64,000 nt of DNA, from positions 6,324,001 to 6,388,000 of the forward strand of contig NZ_CP016428.1 of NCBI RefSeq assembly GCF_001693385.1, read 5' to 3'. A program made the position numbers and the translations under genes. The DNA is from Bradyrhizobium icense. GTDB taxonomy: Bacteria > Pseudomonadota > Alphaproteobacteria > Rhizobiales > Xanthobacteraceae. A model generated the notes under the pieces. It made no database searches. It was not told the origin of the DNA and worked only from the letters and a program-made list of their open reading frames with translations. Positions 1-7,098 of the stretch are shown here, piece by piece; within the stretch, counting starts at the first letter, position 1, and the number at the start of each line of letters is the position of its first letter.

Positions 1-1
1 G

Positions 2-934
2 ATGCCGGGCACGCCGGTCAAGCTGTTGTGGTCACGCGAAGAGGATATGGCGCAAGGCAAATTCCATCCGGTCACGCAATGCAAGCTGACCGGAGCCTTC
101 GATGCCGACAACAATCTCACGGCGCTGCATGTGCGATTGTCCGGCCAGTCGATCCTCTACACGGTGCGTCCGGCGGCGCTGGTGAACGGCATGGATACGG
201 TTGCGTTTCAGGGCTTGAGCCCTTCCGGCGATGCGGCGATTGGCTACGCCGTGCCGAACCTGCTGGTCGAGCATTCGATGCGCAATCCGCACGTCCCGCC
301 AGGTTTCTGGCGCGGCGTCAACGTCAACCAGAATGCCATCTATATGGAATGCTTCATGGATGAACTGGCGCATTCGGTGGGCCAGGATCCGGTGGAATTC
401 CGCCGCAAGCTGATGAGCAAGCATCCGAAACATCTCGCCGTGCTCAATGCGGTGGCCGACAAGATCGGTTGGGGCAAGCCCGCGCCGCAAGGCGTCTATC
501 GAGGGATTGCGCAGGTGATGGGCTATGGCAGCTATGTCGCGGGTGCCGCGGAAATCTCTGTCACCGAGGGCAGCAAGATCAAGGTGCATCGCATCGTCGC
601 TTCGACCGATCCCGGCTACATCGTCAACCCGGCGCAGGTCGAGCGGCAGATCGCGGGCTCCTTCGTCTATGGCCTGTCCGCGCTGTTCTACGGCGGCTGC
701 ACGGTGAAGGACGGCAAGATCGAGCAGACCAACTTCGACACCTACAATTCCATGCGCATCGCCGAGATGCCGAAGGTGGAATGCGTCATGGTGCCGAGCG
801 GCGGCTTCTGGGGCGGCGTCGGCGAGCCGACGATCGGTGTCGCCGCGCCTGCGGTGCTCAATGCCTACTTCGCGGCGACCGGCAAGCGTATACGTTCTGT
901 GCCACTGAGGGACCAAAACATCTCGTTCGCCTGA
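2..934 (+). CDS. Molybdenum hydroxylase large subunit (IorB/xanthine dehydrogenase family), 5' truncated by window edge
   Basis: This is the C-terminal 310 residues of a molybdopterin-binding large subunit; the true start lies before the window, and the ATG at position 2 is only an internal methionine. Seen: the FWRGVNVNQNA stretch, followed by a family-typical MDELAHSVGQDPVEFR segment, and a GVGEP motif near the C-terminus, which carries the glutamate that acts as base at the Mo centre in this family. Such enzymes hydroxylate N-heterocycles or aldehydes with water as oxygen donor. The closest group by feel is isoquinoline 1-oxidoreductase beta subunit (single-chain IorB type). It lies 53 bp upstream of the cytochrome c and Sox genes on the same strand and probably shares their transcript, so a sulfur-linked or cytochrome-linked role is possible. 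The substrate is unknown. Confidence 0.85.
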   Translation: MPGTPVKLLWSREEDMAQGKFHPVTQCKLTGAFDADNNLTALHVRLSGQSILYTVRPAALVNGMDTVAFQGLSPSGDAAIGYAVPNLLVEHSMRNPHVPPGFWRGVNVNQNAIYMECFMDELAHSVGQDPVEFRRKLMSKHPKHLAVLNAVADKIGWGKPAPQGVYRGIAQVMGYGSYVAGAAEISVTEGSKIKVHRIVASTDPGYIVNPAQVERQIAGSFVYGLSALFYGGCTVKDGKIEQTNFDTYNSMRIAEMPKVECVMVPSGGFWGGVGEPTIGVAAPAVLNAYFAATGKRIRSVPLRDQNISFA

Positions 935-987
935 CAACAGCCAGCGGCGGCCTTCAGGCCGCCGCTCTATGATCGGGAGGTTCGCTG

Positions 988-1281
988 ATGAAAACGCTGC
1001 CTGCCATCCTCGGGATTGCAGCTATTGTCGCATCGTGCGGGCCGGGGCTGGCGGCTTCCCTACCTCCACCGGGCGCGGCATCCTGCTCCGGCTGTCATTC
1101 CACGGGGGCAACCGCGTCGTCGATCACGCGGCTGTCCGGTCGCAATGCCGAGGATATCAGCAAGGCGATGACCGGATTTCGCGACGGTACGCTTCCCGCG
1201 ACGGTCATGAACCGGATCGCCAAGGGGTTTACTGACGAAGAGTCGCGCGCGATTGCGGCGTGGCTCGCGGCACAGAAATAG
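988..1281 (+). CDS. Small periplasmic c-type cytochrome, FccA-like partner of the following flavoprotein
   Basis: A 97-residue class I cytochrome c. Residues 1-23 form an export signal. It can be read as a type I signal (cut after GLAA) or as a lipobox (VASC, Cys17), so membrane anchoring is possible. The single haem motif CSGCH is at residues 33-37; a C-terminal helix ends the protein (AIAAWLAAQK). It sits 12 bp before an FccB-like flavoprotein, which suggests the pair forms a flavocytochrome c sulfide dehydrogenase that passes electrons from sulfide or a bound sulfane to the respiratory chain. A GGGAGG ribosome-binding site precedes the ATG. What is seen is the haem motif and gene order; the sulfide role is inferred from the neighbours. 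Confidence 0.8.
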   Translation: MKTLPAILGIAAIVASCGPGLAASLPPPGAASCSGCHSTGATASSITRLSGRNAEDISKAMTGFRDGTLPATVMNRIAKGFTDEESRAIAAWLAAQK

Positions 1282-1293
1282 GGGGCCGCCGGC

Positions 1294-2574
1294 ATGGGCA
1301 CAGACAAGCGCATCAGCCGCCGGGATTTTTGCCACCTCAGTGCGGCCGTCGCAGCGACAGCGGCGTTTCCGCTGCCCACCTTCGCGCAAGCCGCAGCGCG
1401 TGTCGTCGTGATTGGCGGCGGCTTCGGCGGCGCGAGCTGCGCGCGGGCGCTGAAACAGATCGAGCCGAAACTGCAGGTCACGCTGATCGAGCCGAACCGA
1501 ACCTTCATCGCCTGCCCGTTCAGCAACAACGTCATTGCTGGCCTGCGTTCAATCGATCAGCAACAATTCGGCTATGACAAGATCGCCGCTGGTGGCGTAA
1601 CAGTAGTGCCGCAGGCGGCAACGGCCATCAACGCAGCGGCGCGGACCGTCGGGCTCGCCGACGGCACGTCGCTCGGCTACGACCGGCTGGTGTTGTCTCC
1701 CGGCATCGATCTGCGTTTCGACGCACTACAGGGTTACGACGAAGCTGCCGCGGCAAAGATGCCGCATGCCTGGAAAGCCGGCGAACAAACGCTGTTGCTG
1801 CGCAAGCAACTCGAGGCGATGGACGATGGCGGTCTCGTGGTGATCGCAGCTCCCGCCAACCCCTTCCGTTGTCCGCCGGGACCTTATGAACGGGCCTGCC
1901 TGATTGCGCACTATTTGAAGACCAAGAAGCCGCGCTCGAAGCTGCTTATCCTTGACGCAAAGGACACGTTTTCCAAGCAGCGCCTGTTTCAGAACGCCTG
2001 GAAGGAGCTTTATCCGGGAATGATCGAATGGATATCGTTGTCGCAGGGCGGCAAGGTGAACGCCGTCGATCCCGCGACCAATACGCTGATCACCGATTTC
2101 GGCAACCACACCGCCAAGGTGGCCAACGTCATTCCGCCGCAGCGGGCGGGCCGCATCGCCACCATCGCGGGCGCGACTGATAACACCGGCTGGTGCGCGA
2201 TCGATCCTGTCACCTTCGAGTCCAAATCGGTGCCGAATATCCACGTCATCGGCGATGCCTGTCTTGCCGGCGCCATGCCTAAATCCGCATTCACGGCAAA
2301 TGCGCAAGCGAAAGTTTGTGCGGCCGCTATTGCCACACTGCTATCGGGCGGACCGCCCACTACGCCGAAACTGATCAATACCTGCTACAGCCTGGCGGCG
2401 CCCGATTATGGCATCTCGATTGCCGGCGTGTACCAGCCGAAGAACGGATTGCTGGCCGATGTCGAAGGCGCTGGCGGCGTCAGTCCGCTGGATGTGCCCC
2501 GCGAGTTCCGCGCGCGCGAAGCCGAATATGCGCAATCCTGGTTCGCGACCATCACGGCGGAAGTCTTTGGCTAG
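1294..2574 (+). CDS. fccB: FccB/SoxF-like FAD flavoprotein (sulfide dehydrogenase flavoprotein subunit)
   Basis: A 426-residue flavoprotein with a twin-arginine signal ([11 protein letters not shown], residues 8-18), as expected for a folded FAD protein sent to the periplasm. After the signal comes a Rossmann dinucleotide motif ([14 protein letters not shown]) and the FIACPFSNN segment with a candidate redox cysteine. A second cysteine lies in the [12 protein letters not shown] region. The C-terminal part ([19 protein letters not shown]) matches the FCSD C-terminal flavin-binding domain. The family oxidises sulfide or transfers electrons from sulfur compounds to a cytochrome c, here most likely the product encoded 12 bp upstream. 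The downstream soxX start overlaps its end, so translation is coupled. Whether it is sulfide dehydrogenase or a SoxF-type helper of the Sox carrier cannot be settled from sequence. Confidence 0.85.
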   Translation: MGTDKRISRRDFCHLSAAVAATAAFPLPTFAQAAARVVVIGGGFGGASCARALKQIEPKLQVTLIEPNRTFIACPFSNNVIAGLRSIDQQQFGYDKIAAGGVTVVPQAATAINAAARTVGLADGTSLGYDRLVLSPGIDLRFDALQGYDEAAAAKMPHAWKAGEQTLLLRKQLEAMDDGGLVVIAAPANPFRCPPGPYERACLIAHYLKTKKPRSKLLILDAKDTFSKQRLFQNAWKELYPGMIEWISLSQGGKVNAVDPATNTLITDFGNHTAKVANVIPPQRAGRIATIAGATDNTGWCAIDPVTFESKSVPNIHVIGDACLAGAMPKSAFTANAQAKVCAAAIATLLSGGPPTTPKLINTCYSLAAPDYGISIAGVYQPKNGLLADVEGAGGVSPLDVPREFRAREAEYAQSWFATITAEVFG

Positions 2575-3025
2575 ATTCGGATTTCGCATATCGGCGCCGA
2601 TCCTTGCCGGAACGCTGCTTGCCCTGCCCGGCGGCATCGTTGCGCAGGAACTTCGCAGCTATACCGTCGTCGGCGACGCCATTCCGCATTCGCTGACAGG
2701 CGCGTCCGGCGATGCAGCGCGCGGGCGTTCCCTCGTCGTCGAGCGTTCCAGCACTTGCATCCTGTGCCACAACGGCCCATTTCCCGAACAGAAATTCCAG
2801 GGCGACCTAGCGCCTGATCTTTCCGGTTCCGGCAGCCGCTGGTCCGAAGGTCAGCTTCGGCTTCGGATGGTGGATGCCTCTCGTCTCAATGCCGCGACGA
2901 TCATGCCGTCCTATTACCGCGTTGACGGCCTCACTCGCGTCGGGACGCCGTGGCGCGGCAAGCCGATCCTGTCGGCCGAACAGATCGAGGATATCGTGGC
3001 GTATCTCGCAAGCTTACGCGAATAG
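2567..3025 (+). CDS. soxX: SoxX, monohaem c-type cytochrome subunit of the SoxAX complex
   Basis: A 152-residue protein if the TTG at 2567 is used. That start overlaps the fccB stop by 8 bp, has GGAAG just upstream, and leaves a compact signal peptide ([20 protein letters not shown]). A longer reading frame from ATG 2408 would overlap fccB by 167 bp and is unlikely. One haem motif, CILCH, starts at about residue 64, followed by the SoxX-typical [12 protein letters not shown] and IMPSYY stretch whose methionine is a plausible distal ligand. SoxX pairs with SoxA in the periplasm to attach sulfane sulfur oxidatively to the SoxY cysteine. Part of the fccAB-soxXYZA operon. Confidence 0.85.
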   Translation: MARFGFRISAPILAGTLLALPGGIVAQELRSYTVVGDAIPHSLTGASGDAARGRSLVVERSSTCILCHNGPFPEQKFQGDLAPDLSGSGSRWSEGQLRLRMVDASRLNAATIMPSYYRVDGLTRVGTPWRGKPILSAEQIEDIVAYLASLRE

Positions 3026-3034
3026 GAAGGTCCG

Positions 3035-3514
3035 ATGCATCCACCACCGAATTCGACACGGCGCCAGTTTCTCGGCCTCGCCGGAGCGGCAGCCGTGCTT
3101 GGCACGGCCCCCGTCGTCACGCTTCGGCCTGCCGAGGCGACGCCCGAGATGCTCGCTTCCGCCATCCGCAATGTCACCGGCGGCGTCGCGGTGAAAACCG
3201 GCAAGGTCAAGCTCGACGTGCCGCCCCTGGTCGAGAACGGCAACACCGTGCCCCTGACTGTGAGTGTCGCCCACCCGATGGCGCCGGAGGACCATGTCAG
3301 CAGCATCCACGTTTTCAACGAGAAGAATCCGCAGCCGAACATCGCCAACTTCCACCTCGGCCCGCATGCCGGCCGCGCACAGGTTTCGACCCGCGTTCGC
3401 CTCACCGACAGCCAGAAGGTGGTCGCGATCGCAAAGCTCTCGGACGGGTCGTTCTGGTCGGCCAGCGTCGATGTCGTGGTGACACTGGCGGCCTGCACCG
3501 AGGAGGTGATCTGA
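3035..3514 (+). CDS. soxY: SoxY paralogue with an AAC-type C-terminal arm (not GGCGG)
   Basis: A 159-residue TAT-exported protein (RRQFLGLAGAA at residues 9-19). The body is SoxY-like, with an Ig-like carrier fold predicted from DHVSSIHVFNEKNPQPNIA. True SoxY ends in a flexible GGCGG arm whose cysteine carries the sulfur adduct. Here the end is VVVTLAACTEEVI, so the cysteine (Cys154) is kept but the glycines are replaced. I recall a described SoxY-related family with an AACIE arm, and this looks like a member. The cysteine is also not near the very C-terminus: five residues follow it. Its partner soxZ starts in the overlapping ATGA. What cargo this altered arm carries is unknown; thiosulfate is not assured. 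Confidence 0.8.
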   Translation: MHPPPNSTRRQFLGLAGAAAVLGTAPVVTLRPAEATPEMLASAIRNVTGGVAVKTGKVKLDVPPLVENGNTVPLTVSVAHPMAPEDHVSSIHVFNEKNPQPNIANFHLGPHAGRAQVSTRVRLTDSQKVVAIAKLSDGSFWSASVDVVVTLAACTEEVI

Positions 3515-3834
3515 TGGCTTCCGCGCTGATCAACGTTCCGGCCAAAGCCAAACGTGGCGACATCATCGAGATCAAGACGCTGATGTCGCACATCATGGAG
3601 TCAGGCTATCGCCATAAGGCGTCAGGTGAAGCTGTGCCGCGCGACATCATCACGGGCTTTACCTGCCGCTTTAACGGCGCTGAAATCTTCCGCGCCGATT
3701 TGTTTCCGGCCATCGCGGCCAACCCATTCTTCTCCTTCTTCACGACCGCGACCGAAAGCGGCAAGTTCGAGTTCGAATGGATCGGCGACAAGGGCTTTTC
3801 CGAAACCGCGTCCGCATCGATCACGGTCGAATGA
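3514..3834 (+). CDS. soxZ: SoxZ, partner of the SoxY-type sulfur carrier
   Basis: A 106-residue cytoplasm-type sequence with no signal of its own; SoxZ is normally carried out by the TAT signal of its SoxY partner. The motifs MSHIMESGYRH and the C-terminal FSFFTTATESGKFEFEW are SoxZ-typical. The start at 3514 overlaps the soxY stop (TGATG) and is preceded by a perfect AGGAGGTGAT at 3501-3510. Its own stop overlaps the soxA start (ATGA). Overlaps on both sides point to fixed stoichiometry with SoxY and SoxA. Confidence 0.88.
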   Translation: MASALINVPAKAKRGDIIEIKTLMSHIMESGYRHKASGEAVPRDIITGFTCRFNGAEIFRADLFPAIAANPFFSFFTTATESGKFEFEWIGDKGFSETASASITVE

Positions 3835-4604
3835 GACTTGCCGGCGCCATAGCCGCCGCACTGCTGGTGGCGGGCGCCGGCGGCGCTGCCGAGATCCCGC
3901 AAGCCGATCGCCGTTCCGGCTACAGCTTCATGAAGCCGGACACCAAGACGATGCAGGACGACGACACCGCCAATCCCGGCATGCTCTGGGTGCTCGACGG
4001 CGAGGCGCTGTGGAGCCGCAAGACAGGCGCCGCGGACAAAGCCTGCGCCGATTGCCATGGCGATGCGCGCACGAACATGAAGGGCGTAGCTGCCCGCTAC
4101 CCGGCCTTCGATAAGGCGATCGGCCGCCCAGTCGATCTGGAGCAGCGCATCAACTCTTGCCGCACCAGCCAGCAGCAGGCGACGCCGCTTCCCTTCGAGA
4201 GCCGTGAGCTGCTGGCGCTGACGGCCTTTGTCGCACGGCAGTCGCAGGGCATACCGATTGAAACCGGCACCGACCCGCAGCTCGCGCCGTTCATTGCCAA
4301 AGGACGCGAGCTCTACATGCAGCGGCAGGGTCAGCTCAATCTCGGCTGCGCCAATTGCCATGACGACAATTGGGACAAGCGGCTCGCCGGCTCCGCGATC
4401 ACGCAAGGACATCCCACGGGCTACCCGCTCTACCGGCTGGAATGGCAGTCGCTGGGCTCGCTGCAGCGGCGGCTGCGCGCCTGCATCACGGGTATCCGCG
4501 CGCAGGCGCATGATTACGGCGCACCGGAGCTGGTCGAGCTGGAATTGTACCTGATGTCGCGGGCGCGCGGGATGAAGATGGAAGCGCCGGCGGTGCGGCC
4601 TTAG
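3831..4604 (+). CDS. soxA: SoxA, dihaem c-type cytochrome subunit of the SoxAX complex
   Basis: A 257-residue protein starting in the ATGA overlap with soxZ. A short signal peptide is seen (residues 1-20). There are two haem motifs: CADCH starting at Cys72 and CANCH at Cys173. The RRLRACITGIRA segment gives the conserved active-site cysteine (about Cys218), which forms the cysteine persulfide haem ligand in SoxAX. With SoxX it should couple a sulfur compound to the SoxY-type cysteine. No soxB or soxCD follows: the next gene is convergent. The cluster is therefore either incomplete or works with sox genes elsewhere. No clear terminator is seen in the 144 bp after it. Confidence 0.88.
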   Translation: MRLAGAIAAALLVAGAGGAAEIPQADRRSGYSFMKPDTKTMQDDDTANPGMLWVLDGEALWSRKTGAADKACADCHGDARTNMKGVAARYPAFDKAIGRPVDLEQRINSCRTSQQQATPLPFESRELLALTAFVARQSQGIPIETGTDPQLAPFIAKGRELYMQRQGQLNLGCANCHDDNWDKRLAGSAITQGHPTGYPLYRLEWQSLGSLQRRLRACITGIRAQAHDYGAPELVELELYLMSRARGMKMEAPAVRP

Positions 4605-4748
4605 CTGATATCTAACCCGCCGCGCGGCCCCTCACTACGAGGTCCGGAGACAAAATCGCGAAAACAACCCCATGCAAAGTAGAATGGCCCCGGCCGCCAG
4701 CACTCGCGCTGCTTGTCGGGACACGAGATGGTCTATCATCACGGCGCT

Positions 4749-5522
4749 TTACCGCTCCGCGAACGCCTTCTCGACCACGAACTGCGCGGGCTCGCCGTGA
4801 TTGCCCTCGACAAAGCCGCGGCCGTTCAGCAGCGCGCGGGTATCGGTCACCAGCGCCGGGCTGCCGCAGATCATGACGCGGTCATGCGCCGCATCGAGTG
4901 AAGGCAGCCCGATATCGCTAAAGAGCTTGCCTGAGGTGATCAGGTCGGTGATGCGGCCGCGGTTGCGGAAGGGGTCGCGCGTCACGGTCGGGTAATAGAT
5001 CAACTGGTTGCGAACGTAGTCGCCGATCAACTCGTCGTTCGGCAGCTTTTCGGTGATCATCTCGCCATAGGCGAGCTCTTTCACGCGGCGGCAGCCGTGC
5101 AGCAGCACGACCTTCTCGAACCGCTCATAGGTCTCGGGATCCTTGATCACGGAAAGGAACGGCGCCAGCCCTGTGCCCGTGCCGATCAGATAGAGGTTGC
5201 GGCCGTCTTCGAGATTGTCGATCACCAGCGTGCCGGTCGCCTTGCGGCTGACGATGATTTCGTCGCCCCGCTTCAAATGCTGGAGCCGCGAGGTGAGCGG
5301 ACCGTCCGGCACCTTGATCGAGAAGAATTCGAGCCGGTCCTCGTAATTGGCGCTGGCGACCGAGTAGGCGCGGATCAGCGGCTTCTCGCCGACCTTCAGC
5401 CCGATCATGGTGAATTCGCCGTTGCGGAAACGGAACGAGGGATCGCGGGTGGTGGTGAAGCTGAACAGCGTATCGGTCCAGTGATGAACGCTCAGCACGC
5501 TTTCCTGGTTGAAATTGCTCAT
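4749..5522 (-). CDS. fpr: Ferredoxin-NADP(+) reductase
   Basis: A 257-residue bacterial-type FNR (subclass with FAD and no plant-like extension). Motifs: RAYSVAS for FAD isoalloxazine binding, TGTGLAPFLS for the NADP ribose/nicotinamide region, and the C-terminal VVEKAFAER typical of proteobacterial Fpr. The start at 5522 is chosen because it gives the family length; the open frame runs on upstream without homology. It moves electrons between NADPH and ferredoxin or flavodoxin in the cytoplasm. It is divergent from the enamidase gene and shares a 145 bp promoter region holding two tandem 13-mer palindromic sites. This link to nicotinate genes suggests it supplies reduced ferredoxin to 6-hydroxynicotinate reductase. 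That role is inferred; a general oxidative-stress role is the alternative. Confidence 0.92.
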   Translation of the reverse strand: MSNFNQESVLSVHHWTDTLFSFTTTRDPSFRFRNGEFTMIGLKVGEKPLIRAYSVASANYEDRLEFFSIKVPDGPLTSRLQHLKRGDEIIVSRKATGTLVIDNLEDGRNLYLIGTGTGLAPFLSVIKDPETYERFEKVVLLHGCRRVKELAYGEMITEKLPNDELIGDYVRNQLIYYPTVTRDPFRNRGRITDLITSGKLFSDIGLPSLDAAHDRVMICGSPALVTDTRALLNGRGFVEGNHGEPAQFVVEKAFAER

Positions 5523-5562
5523 CGCACCGTTCCCTGACCTGCAAGCCGGATTGACCGGTCCA

Positions 5563-5589
5563 ATCATTCGTATACGATCATTCGTATAC
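5563..5589. promoter_or_regulatory. Tandem operator sites between fpr and enamidase genes
   Basis: The 13-mer ATCATTCGTATAC occurs twice, at 5563-5575 and 5577-5589, with 14 bp periodicity. The first copy includes the perfect 10 bp palindrome TCGTATACGA (5568-5577). The second continues into ATTCGT-N6-ACGAAT (5580-5597). The same 13-mer is found once more in the window, upstream of the 6-hydroxynicotinate reductase operon. MarR and GntR regulators bind palindromes of this type; the MarR gene at 16221-16676 is the nearest candidate. Confidence 0.7.
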
Positions 5590-5667
5590 AAACGAATAAT
5601 CCAGCTTGATCCGATCGTCAAGCCGGGCAGAATGTCCGGCGAAGGCATTGAAGCAAAAGGAAAAACC

Positions 5668-6867
5668 ATGGCCCACGACGCACCCCAGGCGACCGGTCCG
5701 AGCAAGCTGGTGATCCGCAATATCGGGCTCGTGCTGTCGGGAGCTTTGGAAAAGCCGATCCTGGATGCCGACACGATCGTGGCCGAGAACGGCAAGATCA
5801 CAGCGATCGGCCGCTTCAAGGACTGCAATACCGACGGCGCCACCACGACAGTCGATGCCAACGGCACCACCGTCGCGCCGGGCCTGATCGACAGCCATGT
5901 CCATCCGGTCGCCGGCGACTGGACGCCGCGGCAGAACCAGATCAACTGGATTGACAGCTATCTCCATGGTGGCGTCACCACCATGATCTCGGCGGGCGAA
6001 GTCCACATGCCCGGCCGCCCGCGCGACGTCGTAGGCCTGAAGGCGATGGCGATCTTTGCGCAGCGTGCGTTCTGGACGCTGCGTCCGGGCGGCGTGAAGG
6101 TGCACGCCGGCGCGCCGGTGATCGAATGCGAGATGGTCGAGGACGACTTCAAGGAGATGGCGGCCGCTGGCGTTAAGCTGCTCGGCGAAGTCGGCCTCGG
6201 CGGCGTCAAGGACGGGCCGACCGCGCGGAAAATGGTCGGGTGGGCGCGCAAATACGGCATTCAGAGCACGATCCACACCGGTGGACCTTCGATTCCCGGA
6301 TCCGGCCTGATCGACAAGGACGTGGTGCTGGAAGCCGACACCGACGTGGTCGGCCACATCAATGGCGGTCACACCGCGTTGCCCGACGATCAGATCCGCT
6401 GCATCTGCGAGGGCTGCAAGCGCGGGCTGGAGCTGGTTCACAACGGCAATGAGCGCTCGGCGCTGTTCACGCTGCGCACCGCGCGCGAGATGGGTGATCT
6501 CCATCGCGTCATCCTCGGTACCGACGCGCCGGCCGGCTCCGGCGTGCAGCCGCTCGGCATTTTGCGAATGGTTTCGATGCTGTCGTCGCTCGGCGAGCTA
6601 CCGGCCGAACTCGCCTTCTGCCTTGCGACCGGCAACACCGCGCGCATGCGGGAGCTCGATTGCGGCATCGTCGAGGTCGGCCGCTCCGCGGACTTCGTCC
6701 TGATGGACAAGGCGCAGCACTCGCCTGGCAAGAACATCCTCGAAAGCGTGCAGCTCGGCGACCTCCCCGGCATCGGCATGACCATCATCGATGGCATCGT
6801 CCGCACCCAGCGCAGCCGCAACACGCCGCCGGCCGGCAAGGTGCCGGAGATCGTTAGCGGGCGTTGA
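5668..6867 (+). CDS. ena: Enamidase-like amidohydrolase (ring opening of tetrahydro-6-oxonicotinate)
   Basis: A 399-residue amidohydrolase-superfamily protein. Seen: the metal-binding DSHVHP motif near residue 75, KLLGEVGLGG in the bridging-residue region, the histidine in STIHTGG, GHINGGH, and the C-terminal metal aspartate in LGTDAPAGSG. This set matches enamidase of Eubacterium barkeri, which hydrolyses 1,4,5,6-tetrahydro-6-oxonicotinate to 2-formylglutarate plus ammonia, in distinction to ordinary dihydropyrimidinases. The start ATG at 5668 has AAAAGG upstream and removes an unsupported 53-codon extension. It sits under the tandem operator shared with fpr. Presence of a 6-hydroxynicotinate reductase gene 18 kb away, under the same operator, supports the assignment. 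Another imidazolonepropionase- or dihydroorotase-like substrate cannot be fully excluded. Confidence 0.8.
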   Translation: MAHDAPQATGPSKLVIRNIGLVLSGALEKPILDADTIVAENGKITAIGRFKDCNTDGATTTVDANGTTVAPGLIDSHVHPVAGDWTPRQNQINWIDSYLHGGVTTMISAGEVHMPGRPRDVVGLKAMAIFAQRAFWTLRPGGVKVHAGAPVIECEMVEDDFKEMAAAGVKLLGEVGLGGVKDGPTARKMVGWARKYGIQSTIHTGGPSIPGSGLIDKDVVLEADTDVVGHINGGHTALPDDQIRCICEGCKRGLELVHNGNERSALFTLRTAREMGDLHRVILGTDAPAGSGVQPLGILRMVSMLSSLGELPAELAFCLATGNTARMRELDCGIVEVGRSADFVLMDKAQHSPGKNILESVQLGDLPGIGMTIIDGIVRTQRSRNTPPAGKVPEIVSGR

Positions 6868-6947
6868 TGCCGGTGACCCCGCGAGTGTGCGCCGGGCGAC
6901 CATACCCTCGAACGCGATGAACGAATTGCCGCTCAGGCTCCATTTTT

Positions 6948-6963
6948 TGTGAGCTCACTCACA
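6948..6963. promoter_or_regulatory. CRP-like site upstream of the cyclase gene
   Basis: TGTGA-N6-TCACA lies at 6948-6963. It is an exact match to the enterobacterial CRP half-sites and also contains the palindrome GTGAGCTCAC (6949-6958). It is in the 231 bp gap between the enamidase stop and the cyclase start, about 135 bp before the ATG. Alphaproteobacterial CRP homologues can prefer other boxes, so function is uncertain. Confidence 0.45.
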
Positions 6964-7098
6964 CTTAGCCCTTAAGAGCCGCGTGGAACCCGCGTACGGC
7001 AGCTTGCGGCGAACAGCCACCATGGTACGCTGTAGGTGCTGGAAAGATTGCTTGCCTCATACTGTATTCGGTATTCGCAGTTGGGAGCCAATCCAAGC

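Noticed and set aside
887..894. CGTATACG palindrome resembling the nicotinate-regulon operator
   Set aside because: It lies inside the coding end of the molybdenum hydroxylase gene and lacks the flanking ATCATT; probably chance.
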